From contig NZ_LT702999.1 in NCBI RefSeq assembly GCF_900149685.1, forward strand, positions 248,001 to 312,000: a DNA stretch of 64,000 bases, in the 5' to 3' direction. The position numbers were made by a program, and so were the translations under genes. Below the pieces are notes generated by a model. That model searched no databases. It saw only the letters and a program-made list of their open reading frames with translations, and was not told the DNA's origin. The DNA is from Erythrobacter sp. Alg231-14. Lineage in GTDB: Bacteria; Pseudomonadota; Alphaproteobacteria; Sphingomonadales; Sphingomonadaceae. Position 1 is the first letter of the stretch; every line of letters begins with the position of its first letter. This document shows, piece by piece, positions 7,927 through 16,808 of this stretch.

Positions 7927-9665
7927 CATCCCCCTTGGGCACAAATGGCAATGAGGCGATGTCCCCAATGGAATTTATGGCCCGCATTCGGTCGGCGGCG
8001 CAATCGAACGACTTGGCCGGCGCAATGCGCATTGCGGATCAGGCCCGCAACACCCATCCCAGCGACGCCTCATTGGCCGATGCTTTGGGCACACTGGCGT
8101 TGAAATTAGGGGACGCCGAAAAAGCTGTCGCCCAATTTGGCGCCGCTTGCACCCTCGCCCCACAAACCCTTGATTACGCCTTGAACCGATCCATCGCTCT
8201 GCAAAGGCTGGAGCGGCATGCTGATGCGATTGCCCTATTGGAAAAGCACGAAACCGTTGGTCGATCCGTCGCACGATACGGTAGCATCCGCGCCCTATCC
8301 CATCGCGCGCTGGGTCAACCGGCGGAAGCCGCCCATTGGTATGATGCAGCCTTATCGCTGGAACCGGGGCATGCCCTGTCCTTGCATGGCCGCGCCCGCG
8401 TCGCGATTGAACGCGGAGAAGAAGACGCGGTCGCACGCTTCGATGCCGCACTTGCGGTCAATCAAGGCGAAGCAGACCTATGGCTGGGCAAGGCCCAAGC
8501 TTTAGATGTGGCCGGCGATGGAGCCGGCGCGCTGGCCATTGCCGAACAATTGTCGACGCAAGCGCCCGGATTCATCGCCGCGCATTCCTTTCTTGCCGGA
8601 TTGCGATTGGCCGCCGGGGAAAGCGACTTTGCGGCGCCCTTTCGCAATGCGGGTTTAAAGGCACCGCAAGATCCCAACATCGCCGCGACCCATGCCGAAA
8701 CCTTGGCAGGGTTGGATTTCGCAGCGGAAGCGGCAGACGTCGCAGCCGATGCGCGCGCACGGTTCCCCAATGAACCGCATTTCACATTGTTGGAAGCGGT
8801 CCATTCTGGATCCGCTGGAGATTTGACGCGGGCCGAAGCCGTCTTTGCGCAGTTGCCCTCCGGGACGCCGCGACGCGCGGTGCACGAAGCGCGCCATAGG
8901 ATCCGGACGGGTGAATTCGATCGAGCTGATGGGTTGTTGGAAGAAGCCTTGGCCGATGAACCGTGGGACATAACCGCATGGTCATTGCGCGGCATAGTTT
9001 GGCGTTTGCTGGATGGCGAAACGGCGAAAGCGAACGCCGCGTGGCTGCACGAACAGGATGGATTGATCCAATTCCGTCCGCTGGTTGCCCGCAGCGACCT
9101 TTTGGATGACGCGACTGAACATTTGCGCGTTCTGCACGCGGGATCGGCGATGCCGTTGGGGCAATCCTTGCGCGGTGGAACGCAAACACGCGGCGTCCTA
9201 TTTCATCGAACGGAAGCGATACTGTCCGAACTGCACGATGCGATTGTGGCAACGTTGGAGGAGTATCGCGCGGACCTGCCGAAGATGGACAAGACCCATC
9301 CTATGTTGCGGTTGCGCGATGAACCATGGCGTTTGGCGGGGTCGTGGTCAGTAAGGCTGACGGGGGGCGGCGACCACCACACTGCGCATATCCATCCTCA
9401 AGGGATGATCTCATCGGCGCTGTACTTGGTTGTGCCTGATGCCTCTTCCCAACAAGTCGGCGGGAAGGACCGCCAAGGCTGGTTAGAGATTGGGCGTCCG
9501 AAATCGGACCTTGGTCTAAATCTCGAACCGCTTGCTTCTATTCAACCAAAGCCAGGGCATCTGGCGCTGTTCCCCAGCACAGCCTATCACGGCACAACTC
9601 CATTCGCATCGGGAAAGACCGCAGCATCAGAACGCATGACGGTTGCCTTTGACGTGGTTTCTTAA
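7923..9665 (+). CDS. TPR protein with C-terminal 2OG-Fe(II) oxygenase domain
   Basis: 580 residues. Residues ~10-390 are alpha-helical tetratricopeptide-like repeats (for example ADALGTLALKLGDAEKAVAQ and HWYDAALSLEPGHALSLHGRA). The last ~170 resemble the putative 2OG-Fe(II) oxygenase family Pfam PF13759: HTAHIHPQGMISSALYLVVP, then LALFPSTAYHGTTPF and ERMTVAFDV. Iron ligands are probably within HIHPQG and the Tyr-His-Gly. The start ATG overlaps the preceding stop by 4 bases. The TPR part would present a protein partner or substrate (inference). No signal peptide, so cytoplasmic. Confidence 0.82.
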   Translation: MTSPLGTNGNEAMSPMEFMARIRSAAQSNDLAGAMRIADQARNTHPSDASLADALGTLALKLGDAEKAVAQFGAACTLAPQTLDYALNRSIALQRLERHADAIALLEKHETVGRSVARYGSIRALSHRALGQPAEAAHWYDAALSLEPGHALSLHGRARVAIERGEEDAVARFDAALAVNQGEADLWLGKAQALDVAGDGAGALAIAEQLSTQAPGFIAAHSFLAGLRLAAGESDFAAPFRNAGLKAPQDPNIAATHAETLAGLDFAAEAADVAADARARFPNEPHFTLLEAVHSGSAGDLTRAEAVFAQLPSGTPRRAVHEARHRIRTGEFDRADGLLEEALADEPWDITAWSLRGIVWRLLDGETAKANAAWLHEQDGLIQFRPLVARSDLLDDATEHLRVLHAGSAMPLGQSLRGGTQTRGVLFHRTEAILSELHDAIVATLEEYRADLPKMDKTHPMLRLRDEPWRLAGSWSVRLTGGGDHHTAHIHPQGMISSALYLVVPDASSQQVGGKDRQGWLEIGRPKSDLGLNLEPLASIQPKPGHLALFPSTAYHGTTPFASGKTAASERMTVAFDVVS

Positions 9666-9683
9666 GGACACATACGAACAGCC

Positions 9684-10601
9684 ATGGCGACAAACCAATC
9701 ACAAGAGGCATGGAGCGATTTTTGGGCGCTCAATTCGCAAGGGACCAGCGGCGATAGCAGCGGTGGCGGCTGTTTGCCGCAACGATGGGCTGCAATCGAA
9801 CAGGCGCAGAAAGAAGCGTGGTTCGGATTTTGCGCCGATTTGCCGGACAAAGCCAAAGTCTTGGACTTGGCTACGGGTGACGGTCGGGTCCTGCGATGGA
9901 TGCTTTCAAAACGATCAGATCTGCAATTGCTCGGTATCGACCTCGCTCCAAAACTCCCCCTTCCCCCTGCCGGCACCGAAACACGCGGCGGTATTGCGAT
10001 GGAGAGCCTCCCATTTGATGACGGCCGATTTAACGCCGTCACCAGCCAATTTGGCTTCGAATATGGAGACACTCAAAGGGTCGCAAATGAGATAGCGCGC
10101 GTATTGGCCTCCGGCGGTAGAGTGGGCTTGATGGTTCATCGGGGCGATGGTCCGATCCTGGAACACAACCGGCAACGTCGCAACGAATTGCTCTGGGCTT
10201 TGAAAGAGAAAGGCGTGGCGAGGAAGGTAAAAGCCGCTTTGAAAGGTGGTGCATCCGGGATTGATCGTGCTGCAAAACTCGCTGGCAAAGTCGCTACACA
10301 AGGCGCCGCGAAGTTTGGTGAAACATCGCCCGCATGGGAAATTCCCGAAGCAATCCGACGGTCGTGCCTTATGGGTCGTCAGGCAGGTGTTGGTTCAATC
10401 ACAGAAACAATCGGGATTATTGAGGGCCATGCCAAAAACGAGCTGGGCCGGATCAAATCGTTGGCGGGGGCATGCACCACCGCCGATGCCCGTGACAAGG
10501 TAGCAGAGGCTTTTGCAAAGCACGGTCTAACCTTGAACGAGACGCTTGCGATTCGTGAACCGACCGGCCGAGAATTGGCGGACTTTATCACCTTTTCGTA
10601 A
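9684..10601 (+). CDS. Class I SAM-dependent methyltransferase
   Basis: 305 residues. Motif I is KVLDLATGDGRVL near residue 57, followed by LLGIDLAP and the motif IV region MESLPFDDGRFNAVTSQFG, as in Methyltransf_11 proteins. A helical C-terminal half contains an Ala/Lys/Gly-rich stretch (KAALKGGASGIDRAAKLAGK). It starts 18 bases after the TPR-oxygenase gene and ends before a strong terminator, so it is the third gene of an oxygenase-oxygenase-methyltransferase operon. Substrate unknown. Confidence 0.85.
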   Translation: MATNQSQEAWSDFWALNSQGTSGDSSGGGCLPQRWAAIEQAQKEAWFGFCADLPDKAKVLDLATGDGRVLRWMLSKRSDLQLLGIDLAPKLPLPPAGTETRGGIAMESLPFDDGRFNAVTSQFGFEYGDTQRVANEIARVLASGGRVGLMVHRGDGPILEHNRQRRNELLWALKEKGVARKVKAALKGGASGIDRAAKLAGKVATQGAAKFGETSPAWEIPEAIRRSCLMGRQAGVGSITETIGIIEGHAKNELGRIKSLAGACTTADARDKVAEAFAKHGLTLNETLAIREPTGRELADFITFS

Positions 10602-10662
10602 CGCCAAGCCTCTTCGATCTGGCACGCCTTGAACTAGGCGCGTTCGACGGAAAAACGAAAAA

Positions 10663-10694
10663 GGGCGCCAGACTCGAAGTCTGGCGCCCTTTTT
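10663..10694. terminator. Bidirectional intrinsic terminator
   Basis: 11-bp perfect stem GGGCGCCAGAC/GTCTGGCGCCC (10663-10673 and 10679-10689) with TCGAA loop, an A-run before and a T-run after. It serves the + strand methyltransferase and the - strand TonB receptor. Confidence 0.93.
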
Positions 10695-10702
10695 GTTTGC
10701 AT

Positions 10703-10728
10703 CCAGCCCCGGTCGAAACCGGGGCTGG
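10703..10728 (-). other. Second 3' hairpin without U-tract
   Basis: 11-bp perfect stem CCAGCCCCGGT/ACCGGGGCTGG with CGAA loop, 12 bases past the receptor stop codon and ahead of the true terminator. It may protect the mRNA 3' end (inference). Confidence 0.7.
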
Positions 10729-10739
10729 TGCATGTCCGA

Positions 10740-13637
10740 TTAGAAGCGGAACTGTGCCGAGACGAAGAAGTCACGGCCCAGCACGTCATACGTGCTCGGG
10801 TAAGTGTTCGACTGCTCAGCGTTGTTAAAGTCGCCGAGAAGCAGTGAGTTGGTGTTGTTGATAACCTGACCGCTTGCATCGAACTGAGGAGTCGAAGGCA
10901 AGGTGTTGAACAGGTTATTGATACCAGCTGTCACAGTGAAGTTTTCAGTCGCGTCGACCGAAAGCGTCAGATCGATGAGGTCGTATGCGCTGATACGCTC
11001 AACGATGTAGTCAACGCCCGGATCGTCATCTTGAACGCCCGAGAGGTGACGCCAGCGCGTCGTAACAGTCACAGGACCATCGATGTAGCTGAAGCGCGAC
11101 GTCCATTTGAACGAAGGCGTTGGCTCACCACATGTCAGACCAAATTCACCAGCACATGTGTCAATGTTGGTTGGATCGTTTTGATCCGGTGCAACGTCAG
11201 ACGATTCGGTCCAGGTGCCCAAGAATTGGACATCAAGACGCGCGTCGCCATCACTCATGAAGGAGAACGGAACGTCGGTCGAGTAGTTGACCTGAAGATC
11301 GATACCCGAAACGCTGAGTTCTGCGATGTTCGCACCACCGAGAACCGGTGGATTGTCACGGCCAAACGCACCTTGAGCGTCACGTGTACCAACAAAGTTG
11401 AGGCAACGTGGGTCAGTCAGATCTTGTACCTGGTTGAAGCAGATATCCAGAGCTTGCTGAAGGCTGATCGTTTGGATCGCATCGTCGACAGTGATGTCGA
11501 AGTAGTCAGCGGTGATGGTCAGACCTGGGATAAACGACGGTTGAAGCACGACACCGAAGGTCAAGCTGTCCGAAGTTTCTTCCTGAAGGTTAGGGTTACC
11601 ACCGAAGAGTGCTGCGATTTGGCCGTCTGGCTGAAGAACAGCGTTGTTGCCGATGTTGCCAGCAGGAACGCCGTTTGCCTGACAGATTGCCAGAAGCGCG
11701 CCTGTTGGGATTGGTCCACCGCCTGCGCCGTCACCAGCACATGGATCGTTCGCACCAGGGAAGCCGATGGCTGTACCTTGGAACAATTCACCCACGTTTG
11801 GAGCACGAACAGCACGCTGATACTGACCACGAAGGGTCACATCAGGAATTGGTGTGAACTGAGCGCCACCGGCGTAAGTCCAAACACCACCAACGGTGCT
11901 GAGCGAGTAGTCGGAGTAACGAGCAGCGCCGTTAACTTCGAAACGCATGCCGCTTTCGGTTTCGTAAGGGATGTTCACCTCAGCGAAGAGCTCGTCAACG
12001 CTGTAGCTGCCTTCGGTAGGTTGACCAGCGTTAAAGCCAGCAACGTCGCCCGAAGCCAAGAACTCATCAGGGATGAACCGTGAGCTAACCGAACGGTGCT
12101 CTGCACCGAACGCGAAGCCTACGGGCTCAGCCGCACCCAGAGCGAAGTCACCGAATGTACCCGAAAGCACAGCCGAAACGACTTCAAGAGTGGAGATGTC
12201 ACCGTTTTGCGCTTGAATGCGGAACACATCCACATCGTCAGCCGACAAAGTGTTCAGACCGAAGATGTTGATTTGGTCAGCACCGGTGCCGTTAACAGCA
12301 GCCGTGAAGCGTGAAACCGAAGCGTTACCTTGTTGGATGTTCGAGTTACGTGTCCGTGAGAACAGGTAATACGCATCGTAGTTCAGGTACTCGTTGATCT
12401 CGCCACGTGCACCAGCAACAACGCGGAATGCGTTACGCTCGTCCAAGTTGCGACGACCACCAGCTTCTTGGAGACGACGACGGATTTGAACATCGACGAG
12501 GCCGTTGTTCTGATCAGCGCCAGTTTCCGATGCGTCAAGCGAACGAAGCTCAGCTTCCGAACCGGCATCGATGAAACCGTTGGCAACCAACGAATCGATG
12601 TCGAGGAAGGTGTTTACGAGGATCGGAGTAGGAGCAAGCTCAGCGTCAACGCGATTGTTGACGTATGTGAGTTCACCGTAAACTTCGAGAGCGCTCGAAA
12701 CTTCGTAGCTAGCGATACCACCAAGCAAATAACGCTCTTGTGGGAGCTGCAGGTAGTTGACCGGCGCGTAGTTATAAAGATCGCGCGGTGTTTCGTATGC
12801 ACGAAGCGAACCAGGCGAACCAAAGATCGCGAGGTTGTTGTTGGCTTCGAACGAAGTACCAGTCACATCGCCATCACCGTCGTAACGGAGGCGTGTTTCA
12901 GGTGGAAGCGAAGAACCGAGCTGTTGAAGTGGGTTACCACCAAGAGCGAAGTTCGAGAACGTGCGGTCGCCCTGGAAGATTTCTTCGCGATTGAAGTACT
13001 CACCAAACACAGTGACGTTACCGCGACCATCTGCAAAATCGGAACCGATTGCAGCGTGGATCTGATAACGCGAACCGTCGCCTTCTTCAGTGATCGAGTA
13101 CTGACCACCAACTTCGACGCCTTCGACTTCTTTCAGACGGAAGTTCACAACACCAGCAAGAGCGTCAGAACCGTAAACGGCCGAAGCACCACCGGTAACA
13201 ACATCAACCGATTCCAGAAGGAAGTTCGGGATGGTGTTCAAATCGGTAATTTGGTTGGTATCAAAGAACATCCAGCGACGGCCGTTGACCAACAGCATGG
13301 TGCGAGTCGAGCCGAGACCACGAAGGTTCAGCGACGCAGTACCGTTACCTGGGTTGTTCGAGAATGAGGTCGTGCCTGGCACAACCTGCGGAAGAGTGTT
13401 GATCACGTTTTCAACGTTGACCGTACCCGAAAGCTGAAACTCTTCTGCTTCGACGACAGCGACAGGAGCAGCTGTTTCGACGTTGCGACGTTGAATGCGC
13501 GAACCTGTAACAACGATACGGTTGTCTTCGGATGCACCTTCGCCAGTTTCGGCGTCTTGAGCCATCGCTGGTGTGGCGACCATGGCACCGGCCATGATTG
13601 TCCCAGCCAGGAGCGAGCCCTTGCTAAAGCGGTTCAT
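10740..13637 (-). CDS. TonB-dependent outer-membrane receptor (1)
   Basis: 965 residues with a signal peptide (MNRFSKGSLLAGTIMAGAMV... ending AMA-QD), a TonB-box/plug start NRIVVTGSRIQRR, plug motifs LNLRGLGSTRTMLLVNGRR and VDVVTGGASAVYGSDALAGVVNF, and a beta-barrel ending DFFVSAQFRF with terminal aromatic. Such receptors import large or scarce substrates using TonB-ExbBD energy. Start at 13637, where AAGGGGA precedes the ATG. A secreted S9 peptidase and a second receptor lie nearby, which suggests peptide or oligomer scavenging, but the substrate cannot be read from sequence. Confidence 0.95.
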   Translation of the reverse strand: MNRFSKGSLLAGTIMAGAMVATPAMAQDAETGEGASEDNRIVVTGSRIQRRNVETAAPVAVVEAEEFQLSGTVNVENVINTLPQVVPGTTSFSNNPGNGTASLNLRGLGSTRTMLLVNGRRWMFFDTNQITDLNTIPNFLLESVDVVTGGASAVYGSDALAGVVNFRLKEVEGVEVGGQYSITEEGDGSRYQIHAAIGSDFADGRGNVTVFGEYFNREEIFQGDRTFSNFALGGNPLQQLGSSLPPETRLRYDGDGDVTGTSFEANNNLAIFGSPGSLRAYETPRDLYNYAPVNYLQLPQERYLLGGIASYEVSSALEVYGELTYVNNRVDAELAPTPILVNTFLDIDSLVANGFIDAGSEAELRSLDASETGADQNNGLVDVQIRRRLQEAGGRRNLDERNAFRVVAGARGEINEYLNYDAYYLFSRTRNSNIQQGNASVSRFTAAVNGTGADQINIFGLNTLSADDVDVFRIQAQNGDISTLEVVSAVLSGTFGDFALGAAEPVGFAFGAEHRSVSSRFIPDEFLASGDVAGFNAGQPTEGSYSVDELFAEVNIPYETESGMRFEVNGAARYSDYSLSTVGGVWTYAGGAQFTPIPDVTLRGQYQRAVRAPNVGELFQGTAIGFPGANDPCAGDGAGGGPIPTGALLAICQANGVPAGNIGNNAVLQPDGQIAALFGGNPNLQEETSDSLTFGVVLQPSFIPGLTITADYFDITVDDAIQTISLQQALDICFNQVQDLTDPRCLNFVGTRDAQGAFGRDNPPVLGGANIAELSVSGIDLQVNYSTDVPFSFMSDGDARLDVQFLGTWTESSDVAPDQNDPTNIDTCAGEFGLTCGEPTPSFKWTSRFSYIDGPVTVTTRWRHLSGVQDDDPGVDYIVERISAYDLIDLTLSVDATENFTVTAGINNLFNTLPSTPQFDASGQVINNTNSLLLGDFNNAEQSNTYPSTYDVLGRDFFVSAQFRF

Positions 13638-13929
13638 TTTAGTCCCCTTGGATATGCACGTCAAAACGACGCACAATTCAAACGTACGGGCAGTTACCCG
13701 TATGTGGCGGACTTATGACATTACATTCCTCGTCCGCAATCTCACATGTATCATAGTTGTTAGGTTCAGTGTGACCTGTGGCATTCACGCTACAGTTGTG
13801 TGTGCAAGGGGTTTATTCCATCTCCTGTGCACCATAGGGTGGCCCAATTGAACGGGCGCGGTGGCATTCGCCGCGCATCATTACAGTGCGTCAGATCGTT
13901 CGCGATGCGCACATTTCGGAGGACTTTCG
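13638..13929. promoter_or_regulatory. Divergent control region of receptor 1 and the small secreted protein
   Basis: This 292-base gap holds an inverted repeat TACGGG-CAGTTA-CCCGTA (13685-13702) about 50 bases before the receptor start, containing TTACCCGTATGTG (13694-13706). A near-identical 13-mer lies at a similar place before receptor 2. GGAGGA precedes the + strand gene. No promoter consensus could be fixed with confidence. Confidence 0.45.
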
Positions 13930-14553
13930 ATGGAATTGCCGACTTTGCTCGTTTCGCGGACGCCGCGGGCTGTCATGAAGAAGTATCGAGCTATCCGGGA
14001 CGATGCCTTCTTGACCAAAGGTGTGTCCATGACCGCGCTATCGGCGGCTGCGGCGATGGCAATGCTTGCCGGCCCTGTGCAGGCCCAAGACGCCCCGGGT
14101 GAGGATGCCGATTATCTTGAAGGGCTGAAGGCTTGCCAACAAATTGCCGAAGATGCGCAGCGGTTGGAATGTTTCGACTCCGCCGTGGGGAGCATTGTTA
14201 CCGCGAGCGATGAAGGCGAAGTTCAGGTGGTCGATCGCGATGATGTGCGTCAGACTCGCCGCAGCTTGTTCGGCTTCAACCTTCCAGATCTTGGGATTTT
14301 TGGGAGCGACGATGATGAGGAGGAGGAGGAGGAAGAGCTCTTCACCACGACCGTCGTGAGTGTGCGGTATCTGTCATCACGCAAGGCCCGCTTTACGACC
14401 GCAGAGGGTGCAGTTTGGGAAATGAAGAACATCCCACGCCGCCTGCGCCGCATTCAAGAAGGCGACACGGTGGAGTTCAATTCGGCGGCGCTCGGCTACT
14501 TCTTCATCCGTATCAACGGTCAGTTGGGCGTAAAAGGTCGCCGCATCCAATGA
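13930..14553 (+). CDS. Small protein with CxxI..LxCFD motif and acidic tract
   Basis: 207 residues; the start at 13930 follows CGGAGGA at good spacing. A basic N-terminus leads to a hydrophobic stretch ending VQAQD near residue 55, an atypically long leader that may signal export. LKACQQIAEDAQRLECFDSAV follows, a paired-Cys motif seen in several proteobacterial envelope proteins. Then come a Glu/Asp run (DDDEEEEEEE), a beta-rich region (VVSVRYLSSRKARFTTAEGA) and a basic C-terminus. I do not recognise a named function. It is expressed away from receptor 1 and ends at a bidirectional terminator. Confidence 0.72.
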   Translation: MELPTLLVSRTPRAVMKKYRAIRDDAFLTKGVSMTALSAAAAMAMLAGPVQAQDAPGEDADYLEGLKACQQIAEDAQRLECFDSAVGSIVTASDEGEVQVVDRDDVRQTRRSLFGFNLPDLGIFGSDDDEEEEEEELFTTTVVSVRYLSSRKARFTTAEGAVWEMKNIPRRLRRIQEGDTVEFNSAALGYFFIRINGQLGVKGRRIQ

Positions 14554-14580
14554 GGCGATAGTTCTCGTCAGAAACAAAAA

Positions 14581-14609
14581 GGCCCGGCCATTATGGCCGG
14601 GCCTTTTTT
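14581..14609. terminator. Bidirectional intrinsic terminator
   Basis: 10-bp stem GGCCCGGCCA/TGGCCGGGCC with TTA loop, AAAAA before and TTTTTT after, between the + strand small protein and the - strand S9 peptidase. Confidence 0.93.
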
Positions 14610-14618
14610 GTGCCGAAG

Positions 14619-14641
14619 CCGGGCGTTCAAAGAACGCCCGG
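14619..14641 (-). other. Second 3' hairpin without U-tract
   Basis: 10-bp perfect stem CCGGGCGTTC/GAACGCCCGG with AAA loop, 14 bases past the S9 peptidase stop and ahead of its terminator. Confidence 0.7.
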
Positions 14642-14655
14642 TTCAAGCAATCGTC

Positions 14656-16653
14656 TTAGAGACCACCGGGCCCGCAATCGTTTGCGAGATAGTCCAGCAT
14701 CTTGGTGTAGAATTGCTGTTGGTGGGTGTACATCAAGGTACGGTAGAAGTGGTCAGCGTCTTCGAGTGTCACGAATTCGCCCGTTTTACCCGCTTCCTCG
14801 AAGGCCTTCTTGTAGTCTTCGAAGTGGTAATACAGCACGCGACTGTCATCTTCAGGATGCACCATCAAGAGCGGAATGTTGACCTTTTCAACTTCCTCAA
14901 TTGGGTTGATGCCGATCGTACCACGACGCTCCGCCCAATCGTTAAGCGCGCGCGGGATACGTCCCGCACGGCCAGCACCAAGACGATATGTCTTCGCAGG
15001 GTCGGCCACAGCTGCACCGGCGATGGCACACTGATAGATATTGTCTTCGCGGCTGGTCGCGACGAGCGCGGCGTAACCACCATATGACCAACCGAACATC
15101 GCGATCCGATCCGGATCAACAAGGCCTTGCTCTACAAGATAGAGCGCGCCGTCATCTTTATCGTCTTGCATGGCACCGCCATGTTCGCCGTAACCGCCGT
15201 CAAAGTGCGCCTTACCCCAGCCAACCGTCATCCGGTATCCAGGTTGAAGCACCATGTAGCCCGCCGAAGCGAGCAATTGGCCCCATTCGTCATAGCCGAT
15301 CACTTCCGGTACGTGCGGACCACCATGTGGCAAAACGACCAATGGGAATGGACCTTCACCGCGTGGCTTGGTCACATAGCCCGGAATGGTCATGCCATCG
15401 CGCGCAGTGTAACGGATGTACTCAACGTCCGCGAGCGCGTCTTGATTGAGAAGCGGGTTGCGGCTGCCAAGTTTGGCAAGTTGCCCGTCTTTCACAAGCC
15501 AGAACGATCCTGGATCGCGCGGACCACGGTTGCTTACAACCATTGTGCGACCATCATACGAACGGCTCGAGATGCTCACTTGGTGCGCGTAAGGAATTTG
15601 CTGTTCGAGAGCTTCGTACAGCGCTTTTTCTTCCTCATCGAACCAATGACGTTCCCATTTGGCGCCCGGATATTGAGCGAACGCAAGCGTTTCGTTGCCC
15701 GGGATTGAGTGGGTACCCACTGCCATGACATCGGCGTCTTCGGCAGCGAAGACTTCGGCACCGAATTCACCGGTTTCGAAGTTAAACTCCCACAGCGATG
15801 CTTTGTCGGCGCCGTTGCGCGCTTCGATCATGTAACCGAGGTTTGGATTGTCTTGGTCAATATGAGCGAGGCCTTGGAAGCCAGTAAGGAAGCGCCACAG
15901 ATTGTCGTGGTCGTCTTGATCGTAGACTTCGCCGAATTGGGTCCACGAACCATCACCAGGCTTACGGTAGTAGGTTTTAACTGTGAAATCAGAGTCTTGC
16001 CCGATTGCAAAGCGTGGGTTGCCTTGGTTGTCGAATTGGATGTTCCCGTATTTCCGTGTGCCGCGCATCACGAGGCTTTGTGAACCAGTGCGCAGGTTCA
16101 GACGATAATAGGACCGCGGACGGAATGCTGCGAATGGGTCAACGCCCAAATCTGCCACAGCATCGGCCGCCGCAACGAGAACTGAGTCAGGCTCATCCGG
16201 CAATGTGTTGATGATGGCGAGATTGCCGGAAACCTGGCTAAACTTGTTGCGTTCTAGATTGTAGAAATAAGTGGCGTAATTGCGCGTGTCATCTTCCTGA
16301 CGACGCACGGTTTCGCGCTTAATTTCCCAAGCGTTACCGACGATCACATTATCGCTAACCCAGCGCGCACTGATGATTTCCATCGGATCGGCAGCGAGTG
16401 TGCGATACGGAGTCGACAGATCTGATGTCTTGTAGATCTGGAGCAGATAATCGCCTTCGCGGCTTGGGTTGATGTGGACCAGCAAGTGCTCACCATCAGG
16501 TGAAATTTGCACTGCGTTCACAACATCCCGCAGCGCCCAAACATCGATTGGAACCGATGATGTTGCTTGCGTTTCGGAGGGTGCAGCCACGCTAAGACCA
16601 AGCGCGGATACGCCCAACATTGCGGCCATAAGAGGCTTCTTCAAAATCTTCAT
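14656..16653 (-). CDS. Secreted S9-family prolyl oligopeptidase/acylaminoacyl peptidase
   Basis: 665 residues. An N-terminal signal peptide (KKPLMAAMLGVSALGLSVAAP) precedes a beta-propeller-like region (to ~390) and a C-terminal alpha/beta hydrolase. The nucleophile elbow is GWSYGGYAA, the acid lies in VHPEDDSRV and the His in LEDADHFYR. PFPLVVLPHGGPHVPE is the oxyanion strand. S9 enzymes release N-terminal residues or cut short peptides; export places it in the periplasm or outside. Start at 16653; longer starts would hide the signal peptide. It lies between two TonB receptors and may supply peptides for uptake (inference). Confidence 0.93.
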   Translation of the reverse strand: MKILKKPLMAAMLGVSALGLSVAAPSETQATSSVPIDVWALRDVVNAVQISPDGEHLLVHINPSREGDYLLQIYKTSDLSTPYRTLAADPMEIISARWVSDNVIVGNAWEIKRETVRRQEDDTRNYATYFYNLERNKFSQVSGNLAIINTLPDEPDSVLVAAADAVADLGVDPFAAFRPRSYYRLNLRTGSQSLVMRGTRKYGNIQFDNQGNPRFAIGQDSDFTVKTYYRKPGDGSWTQFGEVYDQDDHDNLWRFLTGFQGLAHIDQDNPNLGYMIEARNGADKASLWEFNFETGEFGAEVFAAEDADVMAVGTHSIPGNETLAFAQYPGAKWERHWFDEEEKALYEALEQQIPYAHQVSISSRSYDGRTMVVSNRGPRDPGSFWLVKDGQLAKLGSRNPLLNQDALADVEYIRYTARDGMTIPGYVTKPRGEGPFPLVVLPHGGPHVPEVIGYDEWGQLLASAGYMVLQPGYRMTVGWGKAHFDGGYGEHGGAMQDDKDDGALYLVEQGLVDPDRIAMFGWSYGGYAALVATSREDNIYQCAIAGAAVADPAKTYRLGAGRAGRIPRALNDWAERRGTIGINPIEEVEKVNIPLLMVHPEDDSRVLYYHFEDYKKAFEEAGKTGEFVTLEDADHFYRTLMYTHQQQFYTKMLDYLANDCGPGGL

Positions 16654-16692
16654 GGTCAAACTCTTTTCAGTTTTGTGTTCCAGTGATCCCCA

Positions 16693-16724
16693 CGTTTTCA
16701 CGTCACCTCCACTCGGTGAAAACG
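16693..16724. promoter_or_regulatory. Inverted repeat upstream of the S9 peptidase
   Basis: CGTTTTCAC (16693-16701) and GTGAAAACG (16716-16724) form perfect 9-bp arms 14 bases apart, about 40 bases before the start codon. It could be an operator or a leader hairpin. Confidence 0.4.
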
Positions 16725-16747
16725 CACTGAGGACATTTATACAAAAA

Positions 16748-16780
16748 AGCGGCCCCTCGGCAAGTGCCGAGAGGCCGCTC
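16748..16780 (-). terminator. Intrinsic terminator of receptor 2
   Basis: AGCGGCC-C-CTCGGCA / TGCCGAG-A-GGCCGCT stem with one mismatch and a two-base loop. On the - strand it is followed by a run of T (complement of 16743-16748). Confidence 0.85.
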
Positions 16781-16808
16781 TTTATAGCCTAATCAAGCTG
16801 TCTACGCC

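Noticed and set aside
11031..12083. Long open frame antisense to receptor 1 (and similar ones at 12468-13367, 17721-18695, 18747-19982)
   Set aside because: They lie wholly inside clear TonB-receptor genes on the other strand, lack ribosome sites and have non-protein-like composition. They result from the codon bias of the real genes.
14635..14655. GGTTCAAGC as a tRNA T-loop
   Set aside because: It is the tail of a palindromic hairpin; no acceptor or anticodon stems can be drawn.
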